Of a stretch of DNA of 64,000 nucleotides, positions 21,187-30,206 are shown one piece after another. The stretch is from Bacteroidales bacterium. Its GTDB lineage: Bacteria > Bacteroidota > Bacteroidia > Bacteroidales > Bacteroidaceae. The stretch is from NCBI GenBank assembly GCA_015060905.1, contig SUXQ01000001.1, forward strand, positions 1 through 64,000. The letters are read 5' to 3'. Under the pieces are notes generated by a model that was not told where the DNA came from, did not search any database, and saw nothing but the letters and a program-made list of their open reading frames with translations. Position 1 is the first letter of the stretch; the number at the start of each line of letters is the position of its first letter. The translations under genes and the position numbers were made by a program.

Positions 21187-22149
21187 TTAATTGTTCGAGA
21201 TTAGATATATTGTGTACGCGACGTAGCCACAAATGAGTGTTGCGCCTTCTATACGTGTGATTGTTGCCTTGCCACCGAATTTTGCCACAATGTATATTAG
21301 CAGGCTCGAAGCTATAAGCACATAATAGTCTATGGCGTTGAATTGTGATAATTCTATGGGGCATATTGTTGCGGTGCATCCGAGTATCAGGAAAATGTTC
21401 ATTATATTACTGCCTAATACGTTACCCAGGGCAATGCCGGGACTTTTCTTGCGAGCGGCATTTACCGACACAGCAAGTTCGGGCAACGAACTTCCGGCTG
21501 ATACTATTGTTATTCCTATGACTGCTTCGGATAGTCCTGCTGCAAGAGCAATTTTCGTTGCCGCATCCACAAAAATATTTCCGCCTAGAATAAGACACGC
21601 AAGGCCTCCGATTATATAGAGTGCTATTTTCCAGCCATTCATTGTTGCGACACTCACTTTTTCTTCGGAATTTTCATCTTTGGCAATGGAGAATGTGTAA
21701 CGTATGAAAATTGCCAAAAAGCACAGCAACAACATTCCCCCTGTGCGGGTAATATATTCCCCCTCGCAGTTTGCTCCGTAAATCATGCTGCCCGATACAA
21801 GCGTAAGTGCGACGGTCGAGAGCAGGTTAAAAGGAATTTCACGCGACAGCATCTTTGTGCTGAACTTTATAGGATAGATAAGTGCCGCAATGCCCAAAAT
21901 AAGCAATCCGTTGAAAATGTTGCTTCCTATTACGTTTCCAAGTGAAATTCCCGAACTTCCTTTCAATGCAGAACTTAGACTAATGACAAGTTCGGGTAGC
22001 GATGTTCCTAAGGCAACGATGGTAAGTCCTATTACCAATTCGCTTATCTTGAAACGTCGCGCCAAGGCCGATGCCCCGTCAGTAAGCATATTTGCGCCCA
22101 AAAGTATTATTGCGAGCGACCCTATGAAAAATAAAATAGTAAATATCAT
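21187..22149 (-). CDS. Calcium/sodium antiporter (CaCA family, YrbG-like)
   Basis: A 320-residue inner-membrane protein with about ten hydrophobic segments in two homologous halves. Each half has an alpha repeat: 'TIVALGTSLPELVISLSSA' near 47-65 followed by 'GNVIGSNIFNGLLILG', and 'TIVSAGSSLPELAVSV' followed by 'GNVLGSNIMNIFLILG'. The GxSxPE and GNxxGSN motifs form the cation sites of the family. It is the first gene of the operon antiporter-GNAT-parE-coaD-protease. The start ATG at 22149 follows a good minus-strand promoter. Confidence 0.93.
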   Translation of the reverse strand: MIFTILFFIGSLAIILLGANMLTDGASALARRFKISELVIGLTIVALGTSLPELVISLSSALKGSSGISLGNVIGSNIFNGLLILGIAALIYPIKFSTKMLSREIPFNLLSTVALTLVSGSMIYGANCEGEYITRTGGMLLLCFLAIFIRYTFSIAKDENSEEKVSVATMNGWKIALYIIGGLACLILGGNIFVDAATKIALAAGLSEAVIGITIVSAGSSLPELAVSVNAARKKSPGIALGNVLGSNIMNIFLILGCTATICPIELSQFNAIDYYVLIASSLLIYIVAKFGGKATITRIEGATLICGYVAYTIYLISNN

Positions 22150-22175
22150 GTTTCTTATGTAGAATCTTTAATTTA

Positions 22176-22207
22176 CAAAGATAAAAATAAAAACGTTATA
22201 TGTGAAA
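22176..22207 (-). promoter_or_regulatory. Promoter of the antiporter-parE-coaD operon
   Basis: Read on the minus strand, TATCTTTG (22183 down to 22176) matches TAnnTTTG exactly. TTTC (22207-22204) lies 20 nt upstream as a near -33 element. It lies 27 bp before the antiporter start. Confidence 0.6.
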
Positions 22208-22228
22208 ATTTATCCGAAATTTCGTGTC

Positions 22229-22281
22229 ACCAAATAAAAAGGTTGGCAAAAAAAGAAAAATTGCCAACCTTTTTATTTGGT
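22229..22281. terminator. Terminator after the GH92 gene, 21-bp perfect arms
   Basis: Arms at 22229-22249 and 22261-22281 are perfect reverse complements (core GGTTGGCAA/TTGCCAACC) around an 11-nt A-rich loop. It sits 15 bp past the GH92 stop and upstream of the antiporter promoter, so it separates the two minus-strand units. Confidence 0.9.
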
Positions 22282-22295
22282 TTTTATTTGTCGCA

Positions 22296-24578
22296 CTACT
22301 CGTTCGAAAGTGAGTAGGGCCTATCCTCGGCCTTTGTTCCTCGCTTGGTGTTTGGCTCCGACGTCATCTTAGCTTCAATCGTGCCACCCTTCATCAAGTC
22401 CGAGTGAGTGATGAAGTTGCGAGTATATGTCTTGCGGTTGAGTTTCAGTGAGTTTATGTAGATATTCTCGGCACTGTTGTCCGGGGCCTTAATCGTAAAC
22501 TTCTTGCCATTCTCAAGATGGATTGTTGCCTTTTTGAAGAGCGGTGCGCCCATCACATACTCATCCGAGGCGGGGCATACAGGGTAGAATCCCAATGCCG
22601 AAAAGACGTACCATGCAGATGTCTGTCCATTATCCTCATCTCCGCAATAACCGTCAGGGGTGGCCGAGTAGAAACGGTCAATCACCTGACGCACCCAATA
22701 TTGGGCCTTCCAAGGCTCTCCCGCGTAATTGTAAAGATATATCATATGCTGAACAGGCTGGTTACCGTGAGCGTAGTTGCCGGCATTCATAATCTGCATT
22801 TCGCGAATCTCGTGAATAACGCCACCATAATAGCTCTCGTCAAAGATAGGCGGTACGGTAAACACCGAATCGAGCATATTGACAAACTCCTTGTCTCCGC
22901 CCATCAAGTCAATCAAGCCTTGTGGGTCGTGGAATACCGACCATGTGTAGTGCCAACTGTTACCTTCGGTGAAGGCATCACCCCATTTAAGCGGTGAAAA
23001 AGGCTCTTGAAATTCGCCGTTTTTCAAGCGGCCGCGCATCAACTTGCTCTCCTTGTCGTAGACGTTACGATAGTTCATGGCACGCTTGCGGAAGAGGTCA
23101 ATCTCCTCCTTCGGACGCTTAAGTTCCTTCGCCATACGGTAGATACACCAATCATTGTAAGCATACTCCAATGTGCGAGCAGTATTCTCGTTGATATTCA
23201 CATCGTATGGAACGTAACCGAGCGAATTGTAATATTCATGTCCCAATCGGCCCGAAGATGATACGCTCGGGTGTACATTCTTTGTGCCGTGCAACATTCC
23301 TTTGTACATTGTCTCAGCATCCTCAACTTTGACACCCTTTATGTATGCATCTGCAAGGACCGATGCGGAATTATTGCCAATCATGCAACCCCTGTGCCCG
23401 GGGCTCGACCACTCGGGGAAGAACCCACTCTCTTTGTAAACATTGACGAAACCCTCCTGCATCTTCTTATTCTCCGATGGATAGAGCATGTTTAAAAGAG
23501 GGAAGAGCGAACGGAACGTATCCCAGAATCCCGTACCTGTATAAAAATAACCCTTCTCGACCTTGCCATTGTGAGGACTATAGTGTACAACCTCGCCGTT
23601 GGCATTAATCTCATAATGCTTCATCGGGAAGAGTGTAGCACGATAAAGGCACGAGTAAAATGTGCGTAATTGATCAACCGAGCCACCCTCGACCTCTATA
23701 CGTCCCAATATATCATTCCACGCCTTGCGGCCCTTCTCTTTAAGTTGTTCCAAAGAATCATTACCCAGCTCCTTTAGGTTCAACTCAGCCTGCTCGAAGC
23801 TGATAAAAGATGATGCCACACGGGCGTGTATCTGCTCGCCACGTTTGGTCTTAAAGCCGATGACAGCACCCACATGATTCCCCGACTGCTCCGCTTCGCC
23901 GGCCTTTAGGTCGTTGTTGAAGAATGTGTTAATCATTTCGATAGGCTTGTCAAACTCAACAATAAAGTAGTTCTTAAAATCGCGTGGAACGCCACCCGAA
24001 TGACGCGTAGAATAACCGATTAAGCGATTCTTGCTCTTGTCCACTTTAATGTAAGAACCTCTATCGAATGCGTCCACCACAATGTATGATTGCTCCGACG
24101 AAGGGAACGTGAAGCGGAACAAGGCTGCACGGTCGGTTGGCGAAAATTCGGCAACAACATCATGCTCGGCCAAATACACCTGATAATAGTAGGGCTTGGC
24201 AATTTCGGCCTTGTGCGAGAACCAGCTGGCACGGCGATTCTGATCAAATTCGGGCTTGCCGACAACAGGCATTATTGAGAATTGACCATAGTCGTTGATC
24301 CAAGGACTCGGTTGGTGGGTTTGCTTGAAACCTTTAATTTTGTGCTCGGTGTAACAATACATCCATCCATTGCCCATGTTGCCGGTCTGTGGTGACCAAA
24401 AGTTCATGCCCCAGGGACGGGCAATGGCAGGGTAGGTGTTACCTGCCGATAGGGCAAACTCGGAGTGTGTACCCATCAGCGGGCTTGCATAATCGGCCGG
24501 AGAGAATTCCTTGTCCTTTGCAAATGATAGCATGATGGCCATCGTAGCCATGATGCTGAGCAATGATTTTTTAATCAT
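22296..24578 (-). CDS. GH92 family glycosidase, possible mannose-1-phospho-mannose type
   Basis: 760 residues with a signal peptide (1-20) and the two-domain GH92 structure: an N-terminal beta-sandwich (about 28-270) opening 'YASPLMGTHSEF' and a catalytic (alpha/alpha)6 barrel with 'TGFWDTFRSLFPL' (349-360), 'WGDAFTEGNSWHYTWSVFHD' (532-551) and 'GDEDNGQTSAWYVFSALG' (646-663), which carries the acidic base pair and calcium ligands. GH92 enzymes are calcium-dependent exo-alpha-mannosidases. The usual HGNEP motif reads HGNQP here: Q607 (codon CAG at 22758-22760) replaces the catalytic-acid Glu. The same exchange is known in GH92 enzymes that split mannose-1-phospho-6-mannose. No other glycan genes adjoin it; prmA lies 48 bp upstream on the same strand. 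Confidence 0.92.
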   Translation of the reverse strand: MIKKSLLSIMATMAIMLSFAKDKEFSPADYASPLMGTHSEFALSAGNTYPAIARPWGMNFWSPQTGNMGNGWMYCYTEHKIKGFKQTHQPSPWINDYGQFSIMPVVGKPEFDQNRRASWFSHKAEIAKPYYYQVYLAEHDVVAEFSPTDRAALFRFTFPSSEQSYIVVDAFDRGSYIKVDKSKNRLIGYSTRHSGGVPRDFKNYFIVEFDKPIEMINTFFNNDLKAGEAEQSGNHVGAVIGFKTKRGEQIHARVASSFISFEQAELNLKELGNDSLEQLKEKGRKAWNDILGRIEVEGGSVDQLRTFYSCLYRATLFPMKHYEINANGEVVHYSPHNGKVEKGYFYTGTGFWDTFRSLFPLLNMLYPSENKKMQEGFVNVYKESGFFPEWSSPGHRGCMIGNNSASVLADAYIKGVKVEDAETMYKGMLHGTKNVHPSVSSSGRLGHEYYNSLGYVPYDVNINENTARTLEYAYNDWCIYRMAKELKRPKEEIDLFRKRAMNYRNVYDKESKLMRGRLKNGEFQEPFSPLKWGDAFTEGNSWHYTWSVFHDPQGLIDLMGGDKEFVNMLDSVFTVPPIFDESYYGGVIHEIREMQIMNAGNYAHGNQPVQHMIYLYNYAGEPWKAQYWVRQVIDRFYSATPDGYCGDEDNGQTSAWYVFSALGFYPVCPASDEYVMGAPLFKKATIHLENGKKFTIKAPDNSAENIYINSLKLNRKTYTRNFITHSDLMKGGTIEAKMTSEPNTKRGTKAEDRPYSLSNE

Positions 24579-24626
24579 ATATTAGTTGTTGTTACGTTTA
24601 TTCAAAATACAAATAGTCAAAAAAAA

Positions 24627-25475
24627 TTACTCTTTTACGAAGCGCATCATCGCCCAACGATTATCTTCGGCAAAAGTTTCGTAGCGCAGTCTGTGTCGTG
24701 CAGCCTCCTCTTTAAGAATCTCCATGTCCTCAGTGTAGAATCCGCTGATGAAAATTACCGAGCCGGGGCGCATGCACGCAGCATAGCTTTTCATGTCTGC
24801 AAGAAGAATGTTGCGGTTGATGTTGGCAATAATGTAGTCGAATGTATCATCCTCGCGCAAAGCCTCGGCTCCGCCCAGACGTACCTCAATGTCGGGTGTT
24901 CCGTTAAGGGCAATATTTTCGAGCGCATTCTCATAGGCAAACTCATCAATGTCTATGGCAACAACATCCTTTGCGCCATGCTTGCGCGCAAGAATAGCCA
25001 GCAGGGCAGTGCCGCAGCCCATGTCAAGCACGCTTTTTCCCTCCATATTTTCGCCCAGAATGGCGCGTAGCATGTGGCACGTTGTTTGATGGTACCCTGT
25101 GCCGAATGCCATCTTCGGGTCTATGAGAATATCGTAACGAGCCTTGGGAATATCTGTGTGGAAGGTGCTGTGAATGACACAATCTTCGCCCAATACTATT
25201 GGCTGAAAATAGTTCTTCTCCCACTCGGCGTTCCAATCTTCGCCCTCAATTTCCTCTGTGTCGTAGGTTATTGAAAATCCATCGAGCGGAAATTCATTTA
25301 CTACTCGTTCCATTGCCTCTTGGTCGAAAGTGGCTTTTGGAGCATACGCTGTCATTCCCCACTCCTCGGGGACGAAACTTTCAAAGCCAACCTCGGCAAG
25401 GAGTGCGGCAAGCACGTCTGTTGCAGCCTCTTCGGCGGGTGTTACCGTGAAACAGACTTTTATATAATTGTTCAT
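24627..25475 (-). CDS. prmA: Ribosomal protein L11 methyltransferase
   Basis: SAM-dependent methyltransferase for L11 lysine/N-terminal amino groups. The start is set at 25475 ('MNNYIKVCFTVTP'), giving 282 residues; an in-frame ATG at 25562 adds a 29-residue unrelated tail. A N-terminal L11-binding domain (about 1-95) is followed by a Rossmann methyltransferase with motif I 'VLDMGCGTALLAILA', the acidic 'AIDIDEFAYENA', and motif IV 'DYIIANINRNILL', characteristic of PrmA (N-I-N-x-N). GH92 follows after 48 bp, asd and its terminator precede. Confidence 0.95.
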   Translation of the reverse strand: MNNYIKVCFTVTPAEEAATDVLAALLAEVGFESFVPEEWGMTAYAPKATFDQEAMERVVNEFPLDGFSITYDTEEIEGEDWNAEWEKNYFQPIVLGEDCVIHSTFHTDIPKARYDILIDPKMAFGTGYHQTTCHMLRAILGENMEGKSVLDMGCGTALLAILARKHGAKDVVAIDIDEFAYENALENIALNGTPDIEVRLGGAEALREDDTFDYIIANINRNILLADMKSYAACMRPGSVIFISGFYTEDMEILKEEAARHRLRYETFAEDNRWAMMRFVKE

Positions 25476-25560
25476 GTTTTTTGTATTTTTTGCGAAAATA
25501 CCTAAAATTAATGAATTATGCGATGCTTGTGGCGAAAAAATGCGTATGCTTGCGAAATAC

Positions 25561-25611
25561 ATAAAAAGACAGTAGCGATGGAATTTGATCCCATCGCTAC
25601 TGTCTTTTTAT
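25561..25611. terminator. Terminator after asd, 21-bp perfect arms
   Basis: Arms at 25561-25581 and 25591-25611 are perfect reverse complements (core AGTAGCGATGG/CCATCGCTACT) with a 9-nt loop, A-rich on the left and U-rich on the right. It sits 12 bp past the asd stop on the minus strand. Confidence 0.9.
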
Positions 25612-25623
25612 GTAAAATGTTTT

Positions 25624-26631
25624 TTATTTCTTGGGGTTGTTGATAAGAAACTCGGCAATCTGTACAGCGTTCAATGCTGCGCCTTTCTTTATCTGGTCGC
25701 CTACAATCCACATGGTGATTCCGTTGGGGTTTGTAAGGTCCTTGCGTATGCGTCCTGCGTATACGGGGTCTTTACCGGCAAGGAACAGGGGCATGGGGTA
25801 TTCTTTCTTGTCGGGGTTGTCCATAAGAACAAGGCCTTCGCCATTCTCGACAGCCTCGCGCACTTGTTCGACACTCAAAGGTTCTTCGGTCTCTATCCAC
25901 AATGATTGTGAGTGTGAGCGCAGGGCGGGTACACGCACGCAGGTTGCGCTGACAGCAATGTCGCTGTGCATTATCTTGCGTGTTTCGTTGTACATTTTCA
26001 TTTCCTCTTTTGTGTAGCCGTTTTCTGTAAATACGTCAATCTGTGGAATAAGGTTGAACGCAAGCTGGTAGGCAAACTTCTCGACGGTGGGCTCTTCGCC
26101 GGCAAGTACCTGACGATACTGCTCGTAAAGTTCGGCCATTGCCGATGCTCCCGCGCCGCTGGCTGCCTGATAGGTGGATGCGTGTACGCGCTTGATGTGT
26201 GAGAGGTTTTCTATTGCTTTAAGTGCAACAACCATCTGTATTGTTGTGCAGTTGGGGTTTGCGATGATGTTACGGGGTGTGTCGTATGCGTCGCAAGGGT
26301 TTACTTCGGGTACGACAAGGGGTACGTCGCTGTCCATGCGGAAGGCACTTGAGTTATCAATCATGATGGTGCCGTGCTTGGTTATTGTCTCGGCAAATTC
26401 TTTCGAGGTTGAGCCGCCGGCCGATACAAAAGCATAGTCGATGCCTTTAAAGTCGTCATTATGTTTAAGCTCTTTTACGGTGTACTCTACACCTTTGAAA
26501 TTATAACTTCTTCCCGCACTGCGAGCCGAGCCGAAAAGTACAAGCTCGTCAAAGGGGAAATTTCTCTCTTCGAGGACACGCAAAAACTCCTGTCCCACTG
26601 CGCCACTGACGCCTACGATAGCTATTTTCAT
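25624..26631 (-). CDS. asd: Aspartate-semialdehyde dehydrogenase
   Basis: Reduces aspartyl phosphate to aspartate semialdehyde with NADPH, the branch point to lysine/diaminopimelate, threonine and methionine. 335 residues. The N-terminal NADP fold has '[16 protein letters not shown]' (5-20), the active-site Cys is C128 in 'NPNCTTIQ', and the substrate-binding '[16 protein letters not shown]' block follows at about 240. It appears to be a single-gene minus-strand unit, closed by the palindromic terminator. Confidence 0.97.
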   Translation of the reverse strand: MKIAIVGVSGAVGQEFLRVLEERNFPFDELVLFGSARSAGRSYNFKGVEYTVKELKHNDDFKGIDYAFVSAGGSTSKEFAETITKHGTIMIDNSSAFRMDSDVPLVVPEVNPCDAYDTPRNIIANPNCTTIQMVVALKAIENLSHIKRVHASTYQAASGAGASAMAELYEQYRQVLAGEEPTVEKFAYQLAFNLIPQIDVFTENGYTKEEMKMYNETRKIMHSDIAVSATCVRVPALRSHSQSLWIETEEPLSVEQVREAVENGEGLVLMDNPDKKEYPMPLFLAGKDPVYAGRIRKDLTNPNGITMWIVGDQIKKGAALNAVQIAEFLINNPKK

Positions 26632-26698
26632 CTTATATTTTTTGTGTTTATTGTCTGTATTATTATTGCATTATTCTTTTTGCAATGTTAAGGCGTTG

Positions 26699-26758
26699 CA
26701 AAAGTACAAAGAAAAATTGCATATAATAGAATGGTGTTGCGCTTTTTTTGTAAATTTG
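26699..26758. promoter_or_regulatory. Divergent -7 elements between asd and tcdA
   Basis: On the minus strand, TACTTTTG (26706 down to 26699) fits TAnnTTTG and faces asd. On the plus strand, TAAATTTG (26751-26758) fits the same consensus and faces the gene at 26830. Neither has a convincing TTTG 19-21 nt upstream, so both calls rest on the -7 match and position. Confidence 0.4.
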
Positions 26759-26829
26759 CAATATAAATATTGCGAATATAAGATGCAGAAAGTCTGTTTT
26801 TTGTGTATTTTTTGTAAGCAGTAGGTAAT

Positions 26830-27528
26830 ATGTGGTTGCAACGTACGGAATTATTTATCGGCAGTGAAAGGCTTGCCCGTATAAAATCGGCCCGGGTGCT
26901 TGTTGTGGGGCTGGGCGGCGTCGGCTCGTGGGCGGCAGAGATGATTGCTCGCTCGGGAGTGGGCAGTATGACACTTGTCGATGCTGATACTGTCGATGTT
27001 ACAAATTTGAATCGTCAGATGCCTGCGCTTGTCTCTACCATTGGCAGGGCTAAATGCGAGGTTGTCGCCGAAAGGTTGCGCGAGATTAACCCTGCGGGTT
27101 CTTTTGTCTCGCTCAACATGTTTGTAGATGCCGATAATATTCCTCGTTTGCTCGATGAGGGGAATTTTGACTTTGTGGTCGATGCTATAGATTCGTTGCC
27201 ACAAAAGGCGGCTCTTATAAAAGCATGTTGGGAGCGTGGATTGAGGATTGTTTCGAGTCTCGGAGCCGGTGCAAAGGGCGACCTTTCCTGCATACGTGTG
27301 GGTGACCTGTGGCGCAGCGAACATTGTGTGCTTGGGAAAAATCTGCGCCGATTGTTACGCGATTGTCGCGGAAAATATAAGTTGCCGGTTGTCTACAGTG
27401 TCGAGGATGCTCGCAAGCAGGCTGTGCGTCCCTCGCCCGACGGCGGAAAACCTCTTATTGGTACGGTTGCTTACTATACAACAACTTTCGGCTGTTATCT
27501 TGCAGCTTATGTAATAGAAAATTTATGA
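26830..27528 (+). CDS. tcdA: tRNA threonylcarbamoyladenosine dehydratase
   Basis: E1-like ATP-dependent enzyme that cyclises t6A37 of tRNA to ct6A. 232 residues with the adenylating Rossmann motif '[13 protein letters not shown]' (25-37), '[15 protein letters not shown]' (52-66), and the TcdA-type '[18 protein letters not shown]' segment. It ends with a 4-bp ATGA overlap into the next gene, showing translational coupling with the lolD-like ATPase. Bacteroidetes often keep this pairing. Confidence 0.92.
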   Translation: MWLQRTELFIGSERLARIKSARVLVVGLGGVGSWAAEMIARSGVGSMTLVDADTVDVTNLNRQMPALVSTIGRAKCEVVAERLREINPAGSFVSLNMFVDADNIPRLLDEGNFDFVVDAIDSLPQKAALIKACWERGLRIVSSLGAGAKGDLSCIRVGDLWRSEHCVLGKNLRRLLRDCRGKYKLPVVYSVEDARKQAVRPSPDGGKPLIGTVAYYTTTFGCYLAAYVIENL

Positions 27529-28181
27529 TAAAGATAGAGAATATAACAAAAAGTTTCGGCTCGTTGCAGGTGCTTAAAGGCGTGAATCTCGAAATTTCAA
27601 AGGGCGAGATTGTCAGCATTGTAGGTCCCAGCGGGGCGGGAAAGACCACGCTTCTGCAGCTTGTCGGTGCGCTCGACACGCCCGACGGTGGTGCAATATA
27701 TTTCAACGGTGAGAATCTGTGCAGTATGGGTCGCAACAGGCTTGCGGCTTTCAGAAATACTCATATAGGTTTTGTTTTTCAGTTTCATCAGTTGCTGCCC
27801 GAGTTTACTGCTCTCGAAAATATTATGATTCCCGCCCTTATTGCCGGCAAGAGTCGCGCCGAGGCTGCTCGTCGGGCTGCGGAACTTTTGCAACTGATGG
27901 GGCTTTCGGCTCGTGCCGACCATAAGCCCTCGCAAATGTCCGGTGGCGAGAATCAACGTATCGCTGTTGCGCGTGCCCTTGTGAATAACCCCGATGTTAT
28001 TCTTGCCGACGAGCCTTCGGGCAGTCTCGACAGCCGCAATAAAGAGGAGCTTCATAAACTCTTCTTCGACCTGCGCGACCGTTTCGGGCAGACTTTCATT
28101 ATAGTTACTCACGACGAAAAACTTGCGCAGATTACCGACCGTACAGTGCATATGGTAGATGGACTTGTTACGGATAAATGA
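27525..28181 (+). CDS. lolD: ABC transporter ATPase, LolD/MacB type
   Basis: 218-residue ATPase expected to energise lipoprotein release by LolCE-type permeases. Walker A 'GPSGAGKTT' (36-44), Q-loop 'FQFHQLLPE', signature '[15 protein letters not shown]', Walker B '[12 protein letters not shown]' and H-loop 'IIVTHDEKL' are all intact. The SGGENQR signature and 'LPEFTALEN' segment are those of LolD/MacB rather than importers. The permease partner is not in the window, so Lol function is by family only. It overlaps tcdA by 4 bp and abuts the next ORF. Confidence 0.88.
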   Translation: MIKIENITKSFGSLQVLKGVNLEISKGEIVSIVGPSGAGKTTLLQLVGALDTPDGGAIYFNGENLCSMGRNRLAAFRNTHIGFVFQFHQLLPEFTALENIMIPALIAGKSRAEAARRAAELLQLMGLSARADHKPSQMSGGENQRIAVARALVNNPDVILADEPSGSLDSRNKEELHKLFFDLRDRFGQTFIIVTHDEKLAQITDRTVHMVDGLVTDK

Positions 28182-28237
28182 TTTTTTATATGTTATTAAA
28201 CTATTTTTCATTTTTAATGTCAAAAAAGAAAAAAGTT

Positions 28238-28750
28238 ATGAAAAAATCAGTTGTTTTAATAGTCCTTTTGTTTTTGGGCGTGGCAGTTAATGCCCAAGAT
28301 AATAATGTGCGTCGTCAAGGCAATGCTCCCCGCGGTGAACGTACCATGCGCAGGTCTTTCTCTCCCGAAGAGATGGCAAAAATGGAAACAGATGCAATAA
28401 ATGCTGCCGTCGGGCTCGACTCGCTCCAATATCAGTTGGTGTATATAATGAAATACTCGGACATGATGGCTATGCAGGACAGCATGAAGGCTCGTGCCGC
28501 TCGCGCTCCCAAAATGGGCGAGCGTGGCAATAAACCTCCTCGTCTCGACGATAAGCAGCGCGAGGAGTGGATGAAGGCACGCGAGGATGTTATGAAAAAG
28601 CGTCGCGAGGCAATGAACGAGCAGATGAAACAGATTTTATCTTCTAAACAGTATAAAAAATATCTTAAGTACGAAGAGGAAAAATATTCTCGTCGCAAGG
28701 AGTTTGGTGAGCGTCGCGGACGTTCGGGAAACAAAAAAGGTAAAAAGTAG
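28238..28750 (+). CDS. Exported basic protein (DUF4890-like), unknown function
   Basis: 170 residues from the ATG at 28238 ('MKKSVVLIVLLFLGVAVNAQ'), a clean signal peptide with cleavage near residue 20. In-frame starts at 28178 (overlapping lolD) and 28217 would place charged or unrelated residues ahead of it. The mature part is highly charged and rich in Arg, Lys, Met and Glu ('EEWMKAREDVMKKRREAMN'), predicted helical/coiled coil, ending 'SGNKKGKK'. It resembles DUF4890 proteins of Bacteroidetes and, loosely, Spy-like periplasmic chaperones (inference). A terminator follows. Confidence 0.7.
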   Translation: MKKSVVLIVLLFLGVAVNAQDNNVRRQGNAPRGERTMRRSFSPEEMAKMETDAINAAVGLDSLQYQLVYIMKYSDMMAMQDSMKARAARAPKMGERGNKPPRLDDKQREEWMKAREDVMKKRREAMNEQMKQILSSKQYKKYLKYEEEKYSRRKEFGERRGRSGNKKGKK

Positions 28751-28780
28751 GCTGTGTTTATAAAACGTGTAATTTAATTG

Positions 28781-28820
28781 CAGACGAAGGAACAAGATTG
28801 TTCTTTTGTCTGTTTTTTTT
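28781..28820 (+). terminator. Terminator after the DUF4890-like gene
   Basis: CAGACGAAGGAACAA (28781-28795) pairs with TTGTTCTTTTGTCTG (28798-28812), 15 bp with two G-U pairs, followed by eight T. Confidence 0.9.
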
Positions 28821-29010
28821 AAAAAGAGTGCATAAATACGCAAAAACTCTTGTGTCTGAATTGTTTTTTGTTTAATATTGCAAAGATAGTGCAAGCGAAC
28901 GTAACGCAAGCTCGCTTGCGGATTACAAAGTGAGTGTAGCATATGTTCGCAGTATTCATACTGCAAAGCAGATGGATTTTACATTTATTATAATATAAAA
29001 ATAAATTAAT
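28821..29010. promoter_or_regulatory. Leader region of the ROK gene with two small palindromes
   Basis: Two perfect 7-bp inverted repeats lie here, each with the loop TC: CGCAAGC/GCTTGCG at 28905-28920 and GCAGTAT/ATACTGC at 28949-28964. A minus-strand TATCTTTG (28888 down to 28881) fits the -7 consensus but faces away from the ROK gene. Plus-strand TACATTTA (28980-28987) is a weak -7 candidate for the ROK gene. No ORF of note. Confidence 0.4.
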
Positions 29011-29979
29011 ATGGTATCAGATGTAGAAAAAAATTTGGTTGTCGGCATTGATGTTGGCGGCACAGGAACAAAAATCGGAATTGTTGATGCTCGTGGCGAA
29101 ATTCTTGCTCGTGACGAGAGTATTGCCACTCCTCAATATACTGACTTTAACGAGTTTGTCGATGCGATGAACAGCGTTGTTCAGCGTCTTATCAGCGAGG
29201 TTGGTGCCGAGGGTCGCATACGCGGAATAGGTATTGGTGCTCCCAATGCCAACTATTATGCAGGTACCATCGAGAATGCTCCCAACCTTCCTTGGAAAGG
29301 TGTTCTTGAACTTTGCAAGGTATTCTCGGAAAAGGCCGGTGTGCCCGTTTACACCACTAACGACGCGAATGCTGCGGCTATTGGAGAAATGACATACGGA
29401 ACGGCAAAGGGTATGAAAAACTTTATTGTGATTACTCTTGGTACGGGCGTGGGTAGCGGTATTGTCATTAACGGGCAGTTGGTGTATGGTTGCGACGGCT
29501 TTGCAGGCGAGCTTGGACACGTTACTATGGTACGTGGTAAGCAGGGGCGCCTTTGCGGGTGTGGCGGTCGCGGTTGCCTCGAAACTTATTGCTCGGCTAC
29601 GGGTGTTGCGCGTACGGCAAAAGAGATTCTTAAAGCCGATAAGACTACTCCCAGTGCGTTGCGCGGCATAAAAAATATTACATCAAAGGATGTGTTCCTT
29701 GCGGCAAAGGCCGGTGATAAGATTGCGAAAGAGATATTCAAACAGACAGGTACAATGCTTGGCGAGGCTATTGCCGACTTTATAAAATTCTCGAGCCCCG
29801 AGGCTATTATTCTCTTCGGCGGTCTTACACGTTCGGGTAAATATATTCTTGATCCGGTTAAAAAGGCTGTCGATAAGAATGTGATGCCCATTTTTAAAGG
29901 CAAGGCGAAGATTCTTATTTCGCAGTTGAAAGACTCAGACGCTGCTATCTTGGGTGCAAGTGCTCTTGCTTGGGAATAA
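29011..29979 (+). CDS. ROK family sugar kinase (glucokinase-like)
   Basis: 322-residue cytosolic sugar kinase. ATP-binding phosphate-1 motif 'GIDVGGTGTKIGIVD' (13-27), catalytic Asp in 'TTNDANAAAIGE' (about 117-128), phosphate-2 'ITLGTGVGSGIVI', and the ROK zinc motif 'CGCGGRGCLETYCSATG' (about 179-195). Family members phosphorylate glucose, mannose, fructose or N-acetyl sugars; glucokinase is the commonest annotation in Bacteroidetes. It stands alone between its own terminator and the upstream one. The 6.1-kb island begins just after that terminator. Confidence 0.9.
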   Translation: MVSDVEKNLVVGIDVGGTGTKIGIVDARGEILARDESIATPQYTDFNEFVDAMNSVVQRLISEVGAEGRIRGIGIGAPNANYYAGTIENAPNLPWKGVLELCKVFSEKAGVPVYTTNDANAAAIGEMTYGTAKGMKNFIVITLGTGVGSGIVINGQLVYGCDGFAGELGHVTMVRGKQGRLCGCGGRGCLETYCSATGVARTAKEILKADKTTPSALRGIKNITSKDVFLAAKAGDKIAKEIFKQTGTMLGEAIADFIKFSSPEAIILFGGLTRSGKYILDPVKKAVDKNVMPIFKGKAKILISQLKDSDAAILGASALAWE

Positions 29980-30000
29980 AAAGGTGGCTTGTATTATTGA

Positions 30001-30038
30001 AGGGTTGCTCTGTTGCTTGCAGGGCAACCCTCTTTTTT
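30001..30038 (+). terminator. Terminator of the ROK gene, at the island's left edge
   Basis: AGGGTTGC (30001-30008) pairs with GCAACCCT (30024-30031), followed by TTTTTT. The left copy of the 30-bp direct repeat starts at 30039, immediately after the U-run. Confidence 0.8.
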
Positions 30039-30068
30039 GTATCTTCGCGAGCACTAAACATAATATTA
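30039..30068. repeat. Left copy of 30-bp perfect direct repeat flanking the RM island
   Basis: The repeat begins GTATCTTCGCGAGCAC and ends ATAATATTA. All 30 bases are identical to 36126-36155. Bases on either side differ between copies. The two copies enclose KilA-N, XRE, methyltransferase and specificity genes. This looks like an attachment-site core or target duplication produced by insertion in front of the ABC-F gene. Confidence 0.9.
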
Positions 30069-30206
30069 CGTATCTGCTTGATAAACAAATAGTAATGCTT
30101 TAGTGAAAAGTTATCGGTAACGATTTGGCAACTTTGGGATTGCACCAATCATCTACATTCTGCTTTGTCAAAGAACTCTTTTATCTTTCTATTTTTTCAA
30201 CTTCTT

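Noticed and set aside
22296..25475. Polysaccharide utilisation locus around the GH92 gene
   Set aside because: No SusCD pair, regulator or other glycan enzyme adjoins it; neighbours are prmA and asd. The SusCD pair is more than 30 kb away.
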